Shown here: positions 35,560 through 47,229 of the stretch, piece by piece
Position numbering within the stretch: the first letter of the stretch is position 1
How the letters are laid out: each line of letters begins with the position of its first letter
Origin: Plectrocnemia conspersa
Lineage: Eukaryota; Arthropoda; Insecta; Trichoptera; Polycentropodidae
NCBI GenBank assembly: GCA_009617715.1
Contig: VTFK01000027.1
Coordinates: 372,001 to 436,000 of the forward strand
Reading direction: 5' to 3'
DNA length: 64,000 nt
Program-made: the position numbers and the translations under genes
Notes under the pieces: model-generated
Database searches by the model: none
What the model was told of the DNA's origin: nothing
Seen by the model: the letters and a program-made list of their open reading frames with translations, nothing else

Positions 35560-35905
35560 AGGGTTGAGGTAATGAAATGAAAAATTATACACACGGATTA
35601 TTACGAATGATTTCTTTTGACAATGTGCGCGCACATGTGACACACACATTCATTTTGAATGCGAATCAATTAACAAAGTTTCCAACAACCCATGTGCGAG
35701 AGAGTGCCTATGTTCACAGCTAGCTGCTATGCAATTAGGATTGAATTTATCCATGGGCCTGTGGTGACCGCAACTCTACGGGTCGATGTGCATGACTGAC
35801 CTGCGGTCTGCTTTATTATAGCATATACGGTGACACGTTACATAATATAATACTGTGTATTGCTTTTACATGCATGCATACATTCAGTCTACCAGGTGCG
35901 TGTAA
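35560..35905. promoter_or_regulatory. GC-richer unique island with 14-bp palindrome
   Basis: The perfect palindrome ATGTGCGCGCACAT lies at 35623-35636. Nearby are TGCAATTAGGATTGAATTTA (homeodomain-type cores) near 35728 and ACATGCATGCATACATTC near 35868. There is no coding frame. It is a candidate cis-regulatory element, bordered on the right by a MITE. Confidence 0.35.
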
Positions 35906-35944
35906 AGGTAACATCACATGCTATTTGATACAATTAACAATGTA

Positions 35945-36155
35945 AAGGGTGTCCCAAAATTAACGCAAGATTTGAATTTGCAGTCATTTGTGCAGTAAAT
36001 GTTGACAGTTAAAAGCTTAGGGCTAGTAAAAATAAATAATAATCATAAATAATCCTATTCTATGTACTATATGATTCAATAAAAAAATAACAATCAAAAG
36101 ACTAAAAATGTGTTTTCTATTTAATTCAAATCTTGCATTAATTTTGGGCACCCTA
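35945..36155. mobile_element. MITE with 32-bp terminal inverted repeats, mariner type
   Basis: The left end AGGGTGTCCCAAAATTAACG then CAAGATTTGAATT (35946-35978) is mirrored by the right end read inversely as AGGGTGCCCAAAATTAATGC then AAGATTTGAATT. The ends differ by one indel and one substitution. The element is about 211 bp and is flanked by TA on both sides (35943-35944 and 36156-36157), the target-site signature of Tc1/mariner insertion. Its core has no coding capacity. The CCCAAAATTAA part of the end is shared with the mariner remnant at 60937-62018, so it was probably mobilised by a related mariner transposase. The well-preserved ends suggest a fairly recent insertion compared with other elements here. 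Confidence 0.85.
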
Positions 36156-36159
36156 TATT

Positions 36160-36430
36160 TCACATTTCCCATAACATACATAGATAAAATTGTAACTATA
36201 TTATATTATTCATATAAGCGAATTACAAAAAAATGTAAAATAAATCTGATTATGCTTAAATACAAGTTAATGCATTTTATATTATTTATTGTAGCGACCA
36301 CACACAGATGACAACATTTGAAAGGGACATTGTCTCAAACCCTAAACTCGCGTTAATGACTGACCAAAAACGATAAACGACATAATAGCGTAAAGGATTT
36401 GGGGACCGCACAGAGCATGAGTTCATAGTA
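36160..36430. other. Gene-free stretch
   Basis: AT-rich up to about 36290, then mixed. No feature is supported. Confidence 0.45.
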
Positions 36431-36439
36431 AATTTTCCG

Positions 36440-36785
36440 CCGTTAAGAGAATTCCTTTGTGGTGAAACGCATGTAAATATATCAATAAAAATTGATTCTC
36501 ATTGGCCACGAAGTCAATCAATCTTAGGGCCACAACAACAGACGCGAAGAGACGACCAGTAACTCCCGAAAGACCATCTCGACAAGAAGAATTACCTTCC
36601 GACAATCGCTGCAGGCAGCCATAATAACTCTGAGGATCATCCACGGGCGTCGACTTCACCACCGCTTTGAGAAAACGATCGTCCGTCGCACTCATGTAAA
36701 TATTTCAATGAAAAGTCTTACTAGATTCCACTTTGGGTCTCACTGTACACGAGGTCAATCACCCCTAGGGCAATAACCCCTAAAT
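36440..36785 (+). repeat. Family A-related repeat with internal duplication
   Basis: GCCATAATAACTCTGAGGAT (36619) and TTCACCACCGCTTTGAGAAA (36655) correspond in order to 88-160 at the window start. In addition, a unit of roughly 223-241 bp is repeated inside the block: CATGTAAATAT.TCAAT.AAAA at 36470 and 36693, then GA(A/G)GTCAATCA followed by CTTAGGGC or CCTAGGGC at 36510 and 36751. The 90-codon minus frame across it is not conserved. Either two truncated copies sit side by side or the copy duplicated locally. Confidence 0.55.
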
Positions 36786-36989
36786 TATAATAGTATTTTA
36801 ATTATATGTGTATAGATCAGATTATTGAATTCAACAATTTATGTGTCATGAGAAACATTTAAAATGTTTTTTTTAAAAATGCCATCTGATCTAAGTAAGA
36901 ACATTACAGAATTACATGATGATCTTACTCGATTAAATCGTAAATAAATAATATCGATTATATCGATATTAGTTATTTACGCAATCGCA

Positions 36990-37565
36990 AAAAGTTCGTA
37001 ATCTATGGCGGCCGATTATTGAAAGAATATTTTATCCCTAAGAAAGTTTCACAAGAGCAGAGAAGAAGATTCCAGTTTAGACTCTCTTATTAAAAATTGT
37101 TTAGATGCATTCGATCTGATGCGGACCCTTTGTCTCTACAGAGTGATTTGAAGTCTATACGGAGATGGGACATTATTTCTATAATCTTGGTGGATACGTT
37201 ACGTTTGGAAAAACTTTCACTAAAGATCTCGGAATCACTTTTGAAAGAAAGTGGATGTTCTATCCATATGTAAAGGACGTCTGAGAAAAATCCTCCAAGA
37301 TGCTCGGCTTTATTTTGAGAAACACGTTTCACTTTGACGATTCGTCAGTTATCCGTGTCCTTTATGACACTTTATTTCGTAGCATTCGTAAATTAATATC
37401 TATAATCCCCGCAAAAATAAATACTCTTTCTCAATAGAACAAGTTTAAAAAAGGTGTTTGAAATATGGTTTATGAAGATATTTGGTTTTATCCGATATTC
37501 TATCCTAATGCCCTTCTTTTAGGAATATTGAGAAAACTACTGAAGGGTGACATTTAAGTAATTAG
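36990..37565 (+). pseudogene. Non-LTR retrotransposon reverse transcriptase remnant (jockey-like)
   Basis: In three frames joined by shifts the segment reads FRCIRSDADPLSLQSDLKSI (37105-37160), KDLGITFERKWMFYPYVKDV (37222), KSSKMLGFILRNTFHFDDSS, VIRVLYDTLFRS (to about 37387) and finally FMKIFGFYPIFYPNALLLG (37465-37525). These are, in order, the post-YADD block, the DLGVTFD motif, the HIxxVxxKAxxMLGFxxR block, the VLYxSLVRS strand and the aromatic C-terminal YYPFLYP block of jockey-clade proteins. The first part is close at DNA level to 2436-2500, so both are one family. The catalytic YADD lies just upstream and is not preserved. The copy is inactive. Confidence 0.8.
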
Positions 37566-37569
37566 TTTT

Positions 37570-37985
37570 AATTTAAATAAAATTCTAAACACAAAATAAC
37601 CTTATATTCTCAAAACGTACAATATATTATGGAATAAATGGTTTAATTGAAGATGCGACGCAAACAAATTAGAGTGAAAAAGCAATTTATATTTAGAGAC
37701 ACAATGGCATTTTGGGAATATTGTTTAATTATGTATATAATATTTAAATATCTGTGTTTTTCGAGCTAATTCTAAATTACCAGTATTAAAAGCCCTACTT
37801 ATTTCTCAAAAAATGATTAAGAAATATGTTATTATGTATTGTGGTTTTATATTTATTTAACCCATATTAAAAAAAATATGTCATCGGTTAAAGCTCAATG
37901 TATTATTTCAATTAAGAATTAAACGAAAAACCGTTTTATAGGATATTTTTTTCTATATGAACTGATCCACATGATGAAGTAAAAG
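37570..37985. other. AT-rich gene-free filler
   Basis: AT-rich sequence with no supported feature. Confidence 0.55.
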
Positions 37986-37989
37986 TATA

Positions 37990-38600
37990 TGACATTATAT
38001 TATATATAAACCTCTCGGAAAAGCCCGGAGGTTCTTAAGACGACTCTTACGATTTTCTCTCAGGTTGTCTTAACCGATTGCACCCCTGCGGGGTATCCAA
38101 TAATGGTCGAGGAAAATTCACGAGGCACTGAGTGTACGTGAGAGAGTCACATATAGTACCTATATTTTTTCGGTAGGAAAATTTCATTTCCGCAGCGTCA
38201 AAGGGAAGTATTAAAGAAAACGTATTTATTTTTAATGTGTAATTTTTAAGGCCGCAGGGCGTGCGAGAATAAAATTTTCATTACACGAAATAAATTGCGT
38301 GCGACAAGACCGATTTTTAAGTTATTTTAAATCTGCGTGAAGAGGAGGGTCCGTGCTAAAATATTAAAAATAAATTTGGCAAAAATACACATTGCCAGCT
38401 TTATAAATAAAGCCGTTTGAGATTAATTTCGGAACGCCGAAGAAATTTATTGCGGTTTATTAACTATTTAGCGAGCTTTGCTTCATTCGCGCAAGTTTTG
38501 TGTGCAATTATTTTAACGCTGAGATATGACAGTTTACGAGTTGTCACAAAAGGGGGCTTGTCAAGAAAACCGCATGTGGTGATGTTGATAAAGTATTAAA
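37990..38600. promoter_or_regulatory. GC-richer unique island with stem-loops
   Basis: TTAAGACGAC (38035-38044) pairs with GTTGTCTTAA (38064-38073) over ten bases with one G-T wobble. ACCCC-TGC-GGGGT follows near 38082. The rest of the block includes AAGGCCGCAGGGCGTGCGAG near 38249 and stretches of ATTTTTAATG type. A short + frame at 38417-38599 has no domain. It is a candidate structured non-coding RNA or regulatory element. Confidence 0.35.
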
Positions 38601-40005
38601 TTATGCAATTATTTCTGTACTAAAACATTAATCACTAGAAACTATTATATACCGTGTCAAAACTGTTTCTCGGAAAATTATAAACATTTTATAATTAGGT
38701 ACTGGGATTCCCTTTCAGTGTCTAGTTATGACGTTAATGTAGATATTTATTATAAATATAGGAATTAATAATATGAACATATAGTCTTTGAATTTTCATG
38801 ACGATTTTCAAATAAATATCGATCATACATATCTCGACAAGAAAAATCTACGTCTGGTTTTAAGATATTTAAATATTAGTACTTAGTAAAAATGGCGCTA
38901 GATATTGCAAAATCTAAATTTACTATATCGAAATTATCGACGATTATCGATTTAGATCCCTACAATAGTTATTAAATAAAAAATAGTATCTTACAAAAAC
39001 AGATAAAAATATACATTAGAGAATTCATTGCTTCCAAAAAAATGAACCCGGAGAATATTTAGTTGTATAAAAATATGAAGAATATAAATTGATTCAAAGT
39101 AACATGAGTTTTATTTTTTGACTTATTCAAATTGCACGTTCAAAACGCAAGGACTTATGTTACAACCAGACGACTTTTTGTGGAGAGTAAACAAATCGTA
39201 AACATAGTTTTTAAAAGAGTATGCAATTATCCAAATTGTTAAAAATATTGGTAATGCCTGAAGTGGAATTATATAACATATCTACAACAAGTAGTGTATA
39301 AAATAAGCTAGCTCTTTAGTTAGTCGCGGAAAGTTGACAAACCGAAGAAGTTGACAATGTTATAGCAATCTGTAATAAGAGGATTTAATTTTCAACGAAA
39401 ATGAGCGAAAAGCTATTTTTCAAAAGAACAACAAAAACTGAGCAATGAATTTATAAAGTATAGATCAAAACTTTATTAATTAAAAACTGATATTGTATTA
39501 TTGTAACATTAAAAAAAAACAAAAAAAAATAATATGCATAATTATTTTTTTTCTTATAATAAATATTGATCATTTAGGTTGGCTAACTTCACTTTCGAGC
39601 TAAACTTTTTAAATATAAGTTAAATATATGTACGTTACTTGTTTTATGCATTTATTAAATATAATTCGAAAATCTTACATTTATATAATAGTAAGTAATC
39701 ATGACTAAATAATGAAAAGCGACAAAGTGAAAACTCAGGATATGAAACCAAAAATAAGAGTCGTCACTAAATATCTTAGTCCTAGTTTTAAGGGTTCATT
39801 AGTAATCAGATTTTAAAAATATTTAACCATTTGTATGCAGCATACTATTGAAAGTACGTCTTGCTCAACATAGCAGTAAAGAAGAATAAAATAAGTAGTT
39901 TCATAATATTAAAATATATTAAGATTTCAGTATTCATTTCTCAGAAATTTAAAATTATATTTATAAGTGCTGTGATCTTGATTAAGCTCTTAACTCAAAT
40001 TTCTG
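38601..40005. other. AT-rich gene-free filler
   Basis: AT-rich sequence. The frame starting at 39861 extends into the next island without a recognisable domain. Confidence 0.5.
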
Positions 40006-40009
40006 TGTT

Positions 40010-40460
40010 TCTTTTATGTTCCTTGCGTATTCATCCCGCATCCCGTTACGGACGATATATTCCGGGGATATGCGCTGTTGAAAAAGGGTTATTAACTGCT
40101 CAAATCCATCCAATTATCGGAGAGTCAGCCGCAACTATAATACACATAGGCCATTGTAAACTTAATTAAACTTCGCCGTTACTAAAATGGTCTACGCTCG
40201 CTGGAGCGTTAATCGAAACTAAAAAACGACACCCCACCGGCGGAAGGTTGACGCGAGATGAAAGGGGTGAGGCTATCCCGGTGTAAATATTTGCTTTGGC
40301 TTCAGGAAGTGATGAGAAATAGCTCAATGAGGGGATTAAAAGAACGTTTAATATTCCCGCGAGGAGTTACTGGGAATATGTAGATAAGGCATGATTGAAA
40401 ACCTAGTATAGAGACTATAGACTTCGTGTGAGTGAAACTACCGGGAAGCTTAACATGTAC
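40010..40460. promoter_or_regulatory. GC-richer unique island
   Basis: It contains TCATCCCGCATCCCGTTACG near 40031, ACGACACCCCACCGGCGGAA near 40227, and AGATGAAAGGGGTGAGGCTA near 40255; the last recalls the GATGAAAGGGTT motif at 10695 and 10793. There is no coding evidence. It is a candidate regulatory element. Confidence 0.3.
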
Positions 40461-40469
40461 ATTAATTAA

Positions 40470-41580
40470 GAGTATGTGTTTATATAATTTTGAGCAATTG
40501 TAAATTTATTATGCAAGATAATGACTAAAACAAAATTTGCAGAGCAAAATCAAATTTGATTTATATTATTATATTTTATTTAAAGACGTATGTGATTCAA
40601 GTTTGAGATAATGAAGAAACTCGTAACACGTGGATAAATACAGTCGGTGGATCGGATCATTCTTTTAAGATATATTATGATAAGATATATCTTTGATCAG
40701 ATTAGGAACATAATTATATTTATGTATACATATCTTTTAGAAATCCATCCGTAAAAAGGATTTATATCGCAAATCTCATGCACGAGCCATCAAAACGTAT
40801 ACCTCATATATTTTTATTACTTACACATTTATGATCGTAATAAAATATTAAAAATATTGCGAAGGAAGTGTATTTCATTTTAACGGACGTGTTTTGAAAT
40901 AATAATAAAAATATGCACATTGCATATCTGTTAGATATTAATATATAATTTTCCTACCAGTTAAACGTGTAAGTAAGATTATGGAATATGAAAGTCATTA
41001 CCTGAAACAATAAAAAAAACATTGATTATTATAATGTTCAAAATAAAACAGAAATATGTATGTATGTATATAAAAAGGACATGATATAAAATATATTTAA
41101 TAGCTGAAAATAAAGTTTTTTCTAGAAATAGTATCATTATATCCATAAAACATAAAAAAATGTGTAAATCACGTGTTTTACACCACAGCACTTCCCCTCA
41201 AGTCAGGTGTAATCAACGCGAACAAAGGAGCATCAAGTAAATAACCGTAAGCCATTCCAGACAGATATACGTATGTATGATAGATACGAAAGGAAGGTTT
41301 TGAAACAGTATCCTTCCGAGGATAAATATGATGCGAATTAAGTAGAAACTTTGCGAAATATTGTACTTGTAATATCAAAAATTATATTAGTCTTCAACTC
41401 TACAAGAGATGTATATACGTACATATAAGTATTATAAAAAAATGTATTAGTTTATATAATATAATACTATGTCTAGAATAATTTACAAAAGCAAATAGAT
41501 ATCTGCTTTCTTGATAAAACAAGAAGAACCTTGTTGTTATACAATTATATTTTATAATAATATATTACCTAATATATTAT
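40470..41580. other. AT-rich gene-free filler
   Basis: AT-rich sequence with GTATGTATGTATAT-type simple repeats near 41055. The less AT-rich patch at 41180-41340 holds a 66-codon minus frame without recognisable domain. Confidence 0.5.
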
Positions 41581-41589
41581 TAAACATAT

Positions 41590-41990
41590 AAATTTAGTGC
41601 ACGTTGACGTTCGTCAGCCTCACCTAATAATCTCCTTAGAAAGGTTATATGCTCATTAGTTAAGGCAGGACTGGCTTTATCGTCGATCTTTAACTGTAAA
41701 AAAGGGTACGAACCTAACAACCGAGAAACCCAGAGAAAATCACTTTTTCAGAGTTTTTCCGCACGTGGGAGGATTCTCTTCCGAGAAATCGAAGCAAAAT
41801 GTATCGAGCGAATTGTTAATGTTTAATTTGCATAGGTAGTGAAATCATACGAATTTATTATTCAAATTGTACTTCATTAGGGAACAAAAGCCGAGTAGCT
41901 TGCGGTTCCAAGAAGGTCTTTAGGTAAATCAATTGTCTTGCCCGTCATTGTGACGATTAATCTATCATTGTCGTTCAGAAAATTTTAGGA
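41590..41990. promoter_or_regulatory. GC-richer unique island, weak
   Basis: The composition rises against the flanks, with TTGACGTTCGTCAGCC near 41604 and TTTTTCCGCACGTGGGAGGA near 41754 (E-box CACGTG). No frame and no repeat. It is a candidate only. Confidence 0.2.
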
Positions 41991-42261
41991 AGGTTCACTG
42001 TATCTATTATGTCATATATAAAAAATATTTAAATTAAACTATATTAAATTACTAAAACGATAGTTTACTCATAGTTACCCTGCATTTATAAAATTAAAAT
42101 CTGTGGGGTAAGAGTTGGTACTAAATTTATTATTATTTATTGTGAAAAGTACAGCGTAGGTTCAACTTTTAATTTAACTATATATATTTTTTTATTTGTG
42201 TCTTAAAAAAATGTATGACTTCTAATCTCACGGTTAATATTTAGGATGATTATTAAAAGTA

Positions 42262-42371
42262 GCAACATTATAAACAAATACAATGCAACGCATAAAAGCA
42301 CAAAATGCATATTGTACAATGCATAAAAGTATGAAGCAACATTATAAACAAGTACAATGCAACATTATAAA
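42262..42371. repeat. Degenerate direct repeats, 74-bp period
   Basis: GCAACATTATAAACAA(A/G)TAC continuing into AATGCAAC occurs at 42262-42289 and 42336-42363. A truncated third start (GCAACATTATAAA) is at 42359-42371, and related AATGCATAAAAG words lie between. Confidence 0.75.
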
Positions 42372-42399
42372 AAAGATGACTTGAAATCAATAATCCATT

Positions 42400-43630
42400 A
42401 TTTTCGGTAAAACATAAATAAAAACTTACTACGTTTTGATTCACTTTATAGTGGTTTACTGTTACTTTAAGAAATAAATCATCGACAATCTTTGACGGAA
42501 CCCAAAGAAAAGCATTTTATCCTAATGGAAAATATGTTCAACTGTAAAATTTGCTTCAATAGATATTGACATAGTTTGCGATTTGATATCTGTTTAGTCC
42601 CAGTGGAAACTATTTAAGTTTTATGCTGATACGACTCGACAGTTTTTTATACATAAAATTAAATATGAGCTACGTTTACAACTTTAATAATTAATATAAA
42701 TAAAGGCCGATATAACACAAACGAGCAGCCTGTAAATTATCCAAACCAATTTTTATGTTGTTTTAATATATGTATCATAAGCTATAATAATATATTTTTT
42801 GTAATTAAATAAGTGAAGCTTGGTAACGAGCGTTCCACTGCGACGGCGACGACGCGGTTTTATTGCTTTTGACGTCGATTTTTGACTTCTGAGATAGGTT
42901 AATTGTTTTTTGCGCTCTCATATTGGGCAAAATTCGGTTTAGATGTCCTTTATTCGATCATAAATTGTAATACTCTTATATAAAGTCTTAATATTAACGC
43001 TTGATAATTGAGCGTTTTTATCGCAACGGCACAATTTCATTGCTTTTGACCTGGACTGTAAATTTACTATATGGCTACACTAAGCAGCAAATAATATACG
43101 ACTAATTATTAGGTAAATATTATAAGTATAATTTTTTTATAATTTTTTATGCCTAATTAAAATATTTCTGATCAAATATAATTTTGATATTTATTTGTAA
43201 CTTAGCAAGTCAACTCGTACCTATTATATTTTAGTCAAGAAATTATATTACGATGTTAAAAATAAATAAAATTCTATTTCTGTCATGAGACTCATGAGGG
43301 CATAATTTATTATAAATTATTAGATTATGGGTAAACAATTAAGACAGAATATAGTGTGCTTAGTTAATAAAAAGCCATTCCCTTATAAATCAAAGAAAGG
43401 TAATTTTACAACAAGACAGCTTTCGCCTTCACGTGTCGAGGAAGACAATAAAAAAATCCATGTTTTTTTTGTGAAAAAAAGGATTTTTCAAAAACGAATA
43501 AAAAAACATTAAAGAATTTATTGCTTCCAAAATGCATTATTTCTGTTATAAAAATAATAATTAATAAGTAGAGAAAAATTGTATAAACGAAGGCTTATGG
43601 AACAACCTTATATATAAATTTTGTTAATAT
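42400..43630. other. AT-rich gene-free stretch
   Basis: Mostly AT-rich. A small GC-richer patch at 42815-42900 contains GCGACGGCGACGACGCGG and is unassigned. The 61-codon frame at 43327-43512 is Lys-rich and has no recognisable domain. Confidence 0.45.
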
Positions 43631-43638
43631 GTACATAT

Positions 43639-43790
43639 AACAAAATGAATACGGCTAGAGGAATTATGTATGGTGGTGTTAATTTGTATAATAATATTCC
43701 TAGACAATCCGAAAAAATAAAACTATAACGGATTTCCTAAATGGAATAAAAAAACATCATCGTGCATTAAGAAATAAATTGTAGTATTGA
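43639..43790 (+). pseudogene. Probable non-LTR retrotransposon C-terminal fragment
   Basis: The frame reads NKMNTARGIMYGGVNLYNNI then PRQSEKIK, and after a shift TDFLNGIKKH and LRNKL. It resembles the tail of LINE proteins, where RxTRGxxSLxYRGVxLYNxLP is followed by a helix ending in a basic LKxxL. About 40 residues match in pattern, without RT motifs upstream. The call rests on this short block only. Confidence 0.4.
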
Positions 43791-43799
43791 GCCTTTTTT

Positions 43800-46590
43800 A
43801 TTTTCTATTTATTTTTATTTTCTGTTCATGTTATATATTACATATATTATATGTTTAGTTAAAATTTGTTTGATTTAAAAATTAGCTATTAAGCTAAATA
43901 AATTAATAAAATAAATATAGTCAATCTTTAGATTGCAACATAATAATCGGTTTTAGTTTGCATTTTTGTAACTTGCAGAAACCAAAGCTAAACATAACTT
44001 TTTTCTAGTGATGAAGTTATTTAACTAAACTAGCTCTAAATATAAGTTTGTTTTAGTGTTGATGTGAGTCTTTGCTTTATAAGAAGATTTTTATACAGCT
44101 ACTAATCAACGTTTAAACAAAATATGTGTTAAACTAACGCACAAATTTTCCAAATCAAATCAAAAATTCACTACGCAATCTGAGGTAATTTTGACACTAC
44201 ATGAGTTGCTACTTTTACTGTTATAAGTTGTGTGTAACATAAAATCGTGGTCATTTAAAATCCATAATATTGTCTTCATTTAAAAATATATTAAGTATTA
44301 TATAAAATAAATGCAAAAGAGTAAAGTACATATTTATCCCACTGCCAAGATACTCGCGCATTATAAAACCATTCCCTAATCAACATTTATTATGTTAAAA
44401 CGTTTGTCTGAACAAAATAACGATATAAATATCTTCAGCGGCAAAATAGAACGTTATAAAATAGAATCCAAATAATCTTTTTCGTTTAGTTTTAGTTTTA
44501 AAAGTACTTAATAATTGTTTTGATTATGGTTTTGGCTGAAAATGCAAAATATAGTTCTAAAAAGTAAGTGTTGTAAAACGAGTAATTTTAGTGAAAAATA
44601 AAAATTAATAAAATCAGTATACAATTTTATATATAAATCTAGTTACATAGTTTTTGAGGTAAGAAATTTAGTGTTTTACCGGTCGAGCTGATTTTTTGTT
44701 ACCTTTTTTTAGTAACTATATAAATCACATAAAACGGATTAGTTAAATCAAATGCTTGAAGAATAACTGTAACTAAAATTATCAAAACTGAAAAACGATT
44801 ATATTGCTTTTCGTCGGACATATTTACGAGTAGAGCCAAATAACAACTGAGCCAATGAAAGCGCTTACGTTCTATTTGCAGCAAACGAATATAGCAAAAA
44901 GTTTCAGGATGACAAAGGAAGTCGTTTGGGAAAACTTCTACGTCGGTCCCAGTACTCTCTTTTTTGATAAGAGACAAAAGGGCGACGCACGGAGCACTTT
45001 GATAAAAGCGAGAAAAAAACACGCATTCACACAGGAAAAGAATAAATACATATATTTCCGATTTTATGAACAACAAAAAATATCGTATAAAATAAAAATA
45101 TATTTATATACTATACACTCCTGCATATGTCACAAGCAATAGAATCGTCAAATACATCGATCATTTTATAAATCACGCCAAAGAAGGAGCAATTTGCATA
45201 AAGGATGTGACAGGAAGTATCAAGTAGAAAAAAACTAGACTAGCATCAATTTTGTTATAATGTCGAAAGATTGAGATAATGCTTAGGATATTACTTTAAG
45301 GCTTTATATGAAGTGCGAAAGAAAAATAAATCTAAAGCAAACGTTGACCTTATGAACCTTTTATTTCCCAAAATGCGTTTAGGGAACTAGGTGAAGAAGT
45401 GTGTCATATAAAAGGGACACTGCGGCCTTTCCGCATTCAATTTATAAACGAAGGGATATAACCTACACCTAGTGCATAGTAAAATAAAATGGTGATATAT
45501 TCGAGGGTTGAAAAATCTGATAAAATATTTAAGGGCACAATCATGCATATTTTATATAAATGATTTTTTCCTTCACGAGTTTAAGGTTTATGTTTACTGT
45601 TACTGACGGTGTTTCCTTGACATGGACGCAAAATTATATTATATATATTTTATTATATTATATAGTAGCTTATTGGGATTATACCATATGTAATAAGTGA
45701 TGAAACGGGTATAAAATCACACGGGTCGATAACCAAACTGATTATTTCATGCATCGTCGATTTTGCTCTGATGCTGCTCGAAAAAATAATGATATTATGA
45801 ATAGAGTAGTTTGCGGTTCAATAATGATGATATGCAAATAGGATATGTAAATTAAAGTTAATTCCATTATATTCCAAATCCTATTAAAATTTAACGGATA
45901 TTGCATAAATTTAGTGTGTATTATATGATTCTTATGAACTCCATCACCACTTACATCACTAACTTTATTCATAATAGAAACAGATTTTTTTAAATTATTA
46001 TATAATAGTTAATCAATTTAATAATATTTTTATTATAATATTAGAATTTAACATATTCATTTTCAATGCTTTACTGATTTAAGTGACGCTTTCAGAAATG
46101 TCTGATTAAATTTAATTATAAAGTAATATCTCTAAGTTAAGATTTCCCTAGAGATAAAAATATTCAAAATTAAGCTTAAAATTATGTTATAATTTCGACT
46201 AGGAATAAATGATATTAAATATATAATGATATTTTAAAGCGAAATTTTTATGGAATATTTATTAAAAAACTTTAATATCAAGCATAGTTCGTAAAAACGG
46301 TCCATGATGCAGTTGAATCAACATTTTTTATTAATAACACTACACAACAAAATTGGTACGTAGAATTAGATATTAATTGCATATTCATCATTAGAATTTA
46401 TAAAATAATGTTAATTATTAACATCACATAAAATACTAATAATAAAATTTATTGTAAATATTAATTTTACATGCTTTAAGTTCATTGATTTAAGAAATTA
46501 GATAATAAAAATAATTTGTAGTAAATCATTCCAATTTAGAGAACAGTGCATTTATGAGGTTAAATGATCATAAACTCAGGGCTAGGTCAT
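43800..46590. other. AT-rich gene-free filler
   Basis: AT-rich sequence. The longest frame of the window, 125 codons on the minus strand (44699-45076), is hydrophobic and Lys/Ile-rich, overlaps an opposite-strand frame and has no recognisable domain; one such frame is expected by chance in this composition. The patch at 45320-45480 is slightly GC-richer and unassigned. Confidence 0.5.
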
Positions 46591-46599
46591 TTAATTCCA

Positions 46600-47220
46600 G
46601 ATCAATTTATGACACGTGTAAGATAAGTAATCTACGATTGTTATCAATCACAAAAGAATCTAAGAAAATCTAAGACGCGTTAATAAATCGCACGTCACTT
46701 TTGCCGCACGCCATTTCCGTCACTTCTGAAATTTCGCACATTGCACACTTTTATTTCCGAGTCATCAAAAGATGCGACGCAGAAGAAGATTGTATATACG
46801 TCGTCATTTTTCAAAGCATCCGGCGTGCGGTGAGGTCACAATTTCGCCCCTAGTGATGATGAGAATTTAGGGGGAAATTTGGCGAAATGACACAATACAC
46901 AATCGCACTCTTGGGACGAAAACGGGCGTCGTAAAAGCTCAACTGGAAATGAGCAAAAGTGATCCACTTCTCGCAGCAACCGACGCATGATTTATTCGCG
47001 GGTATTACCGCGTAAACGACAACGTCGGATTATCGCCGAGTCGTATTAGGGCACTTCGTTCGCACGTTAATATGCTAATGTGTGTAATTTGAACGATTTG
47101 TTTCGTATGGTTTAGCACTCGGGAGATAATATGCAGACGCAGAGGAGCAATTATTCAATTGTCGTTTTGCGTACGTGGGTATAGATAAATTGACATGTAA
47201 CGTTATTGCGTCGTGTTAAG
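46600..47220. promoter_or_regulatory. GC-richer unique island with POU/homeodomain-type motifs
   Basis: One of the longest islands. It contains CGCACGTTAATATGCTAATG (47061-47080), including an ATGCTAAT octamer-like word at 47072-47079. It also has GCATCCGGCGTGCGGTGAGG near 46818, GGGTATTACCGCGTAAACGA near 47000 and CGTCGGATTATCGCCGAGTC near 47023. No repeat and no open frame. It is a plausible conserved enhancer by composition and motif type; conservation is untested. Confidence 0.4.
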
Positions 47221-47229
47221 ACTTGTAGA

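Noticed and set aside
41178..41378. 66-codon minus-strand frame with a membrane-like stretch
   Set aside because: No family recognised, no splice sites or promoter; too short to support a gene.
42262..42371. CRISPR-like direct repeats
   Set aside because: Only two full copies with unequal related spacers in eukaryotic AT-rich DNA; ordinary degenerate tandem duplication.
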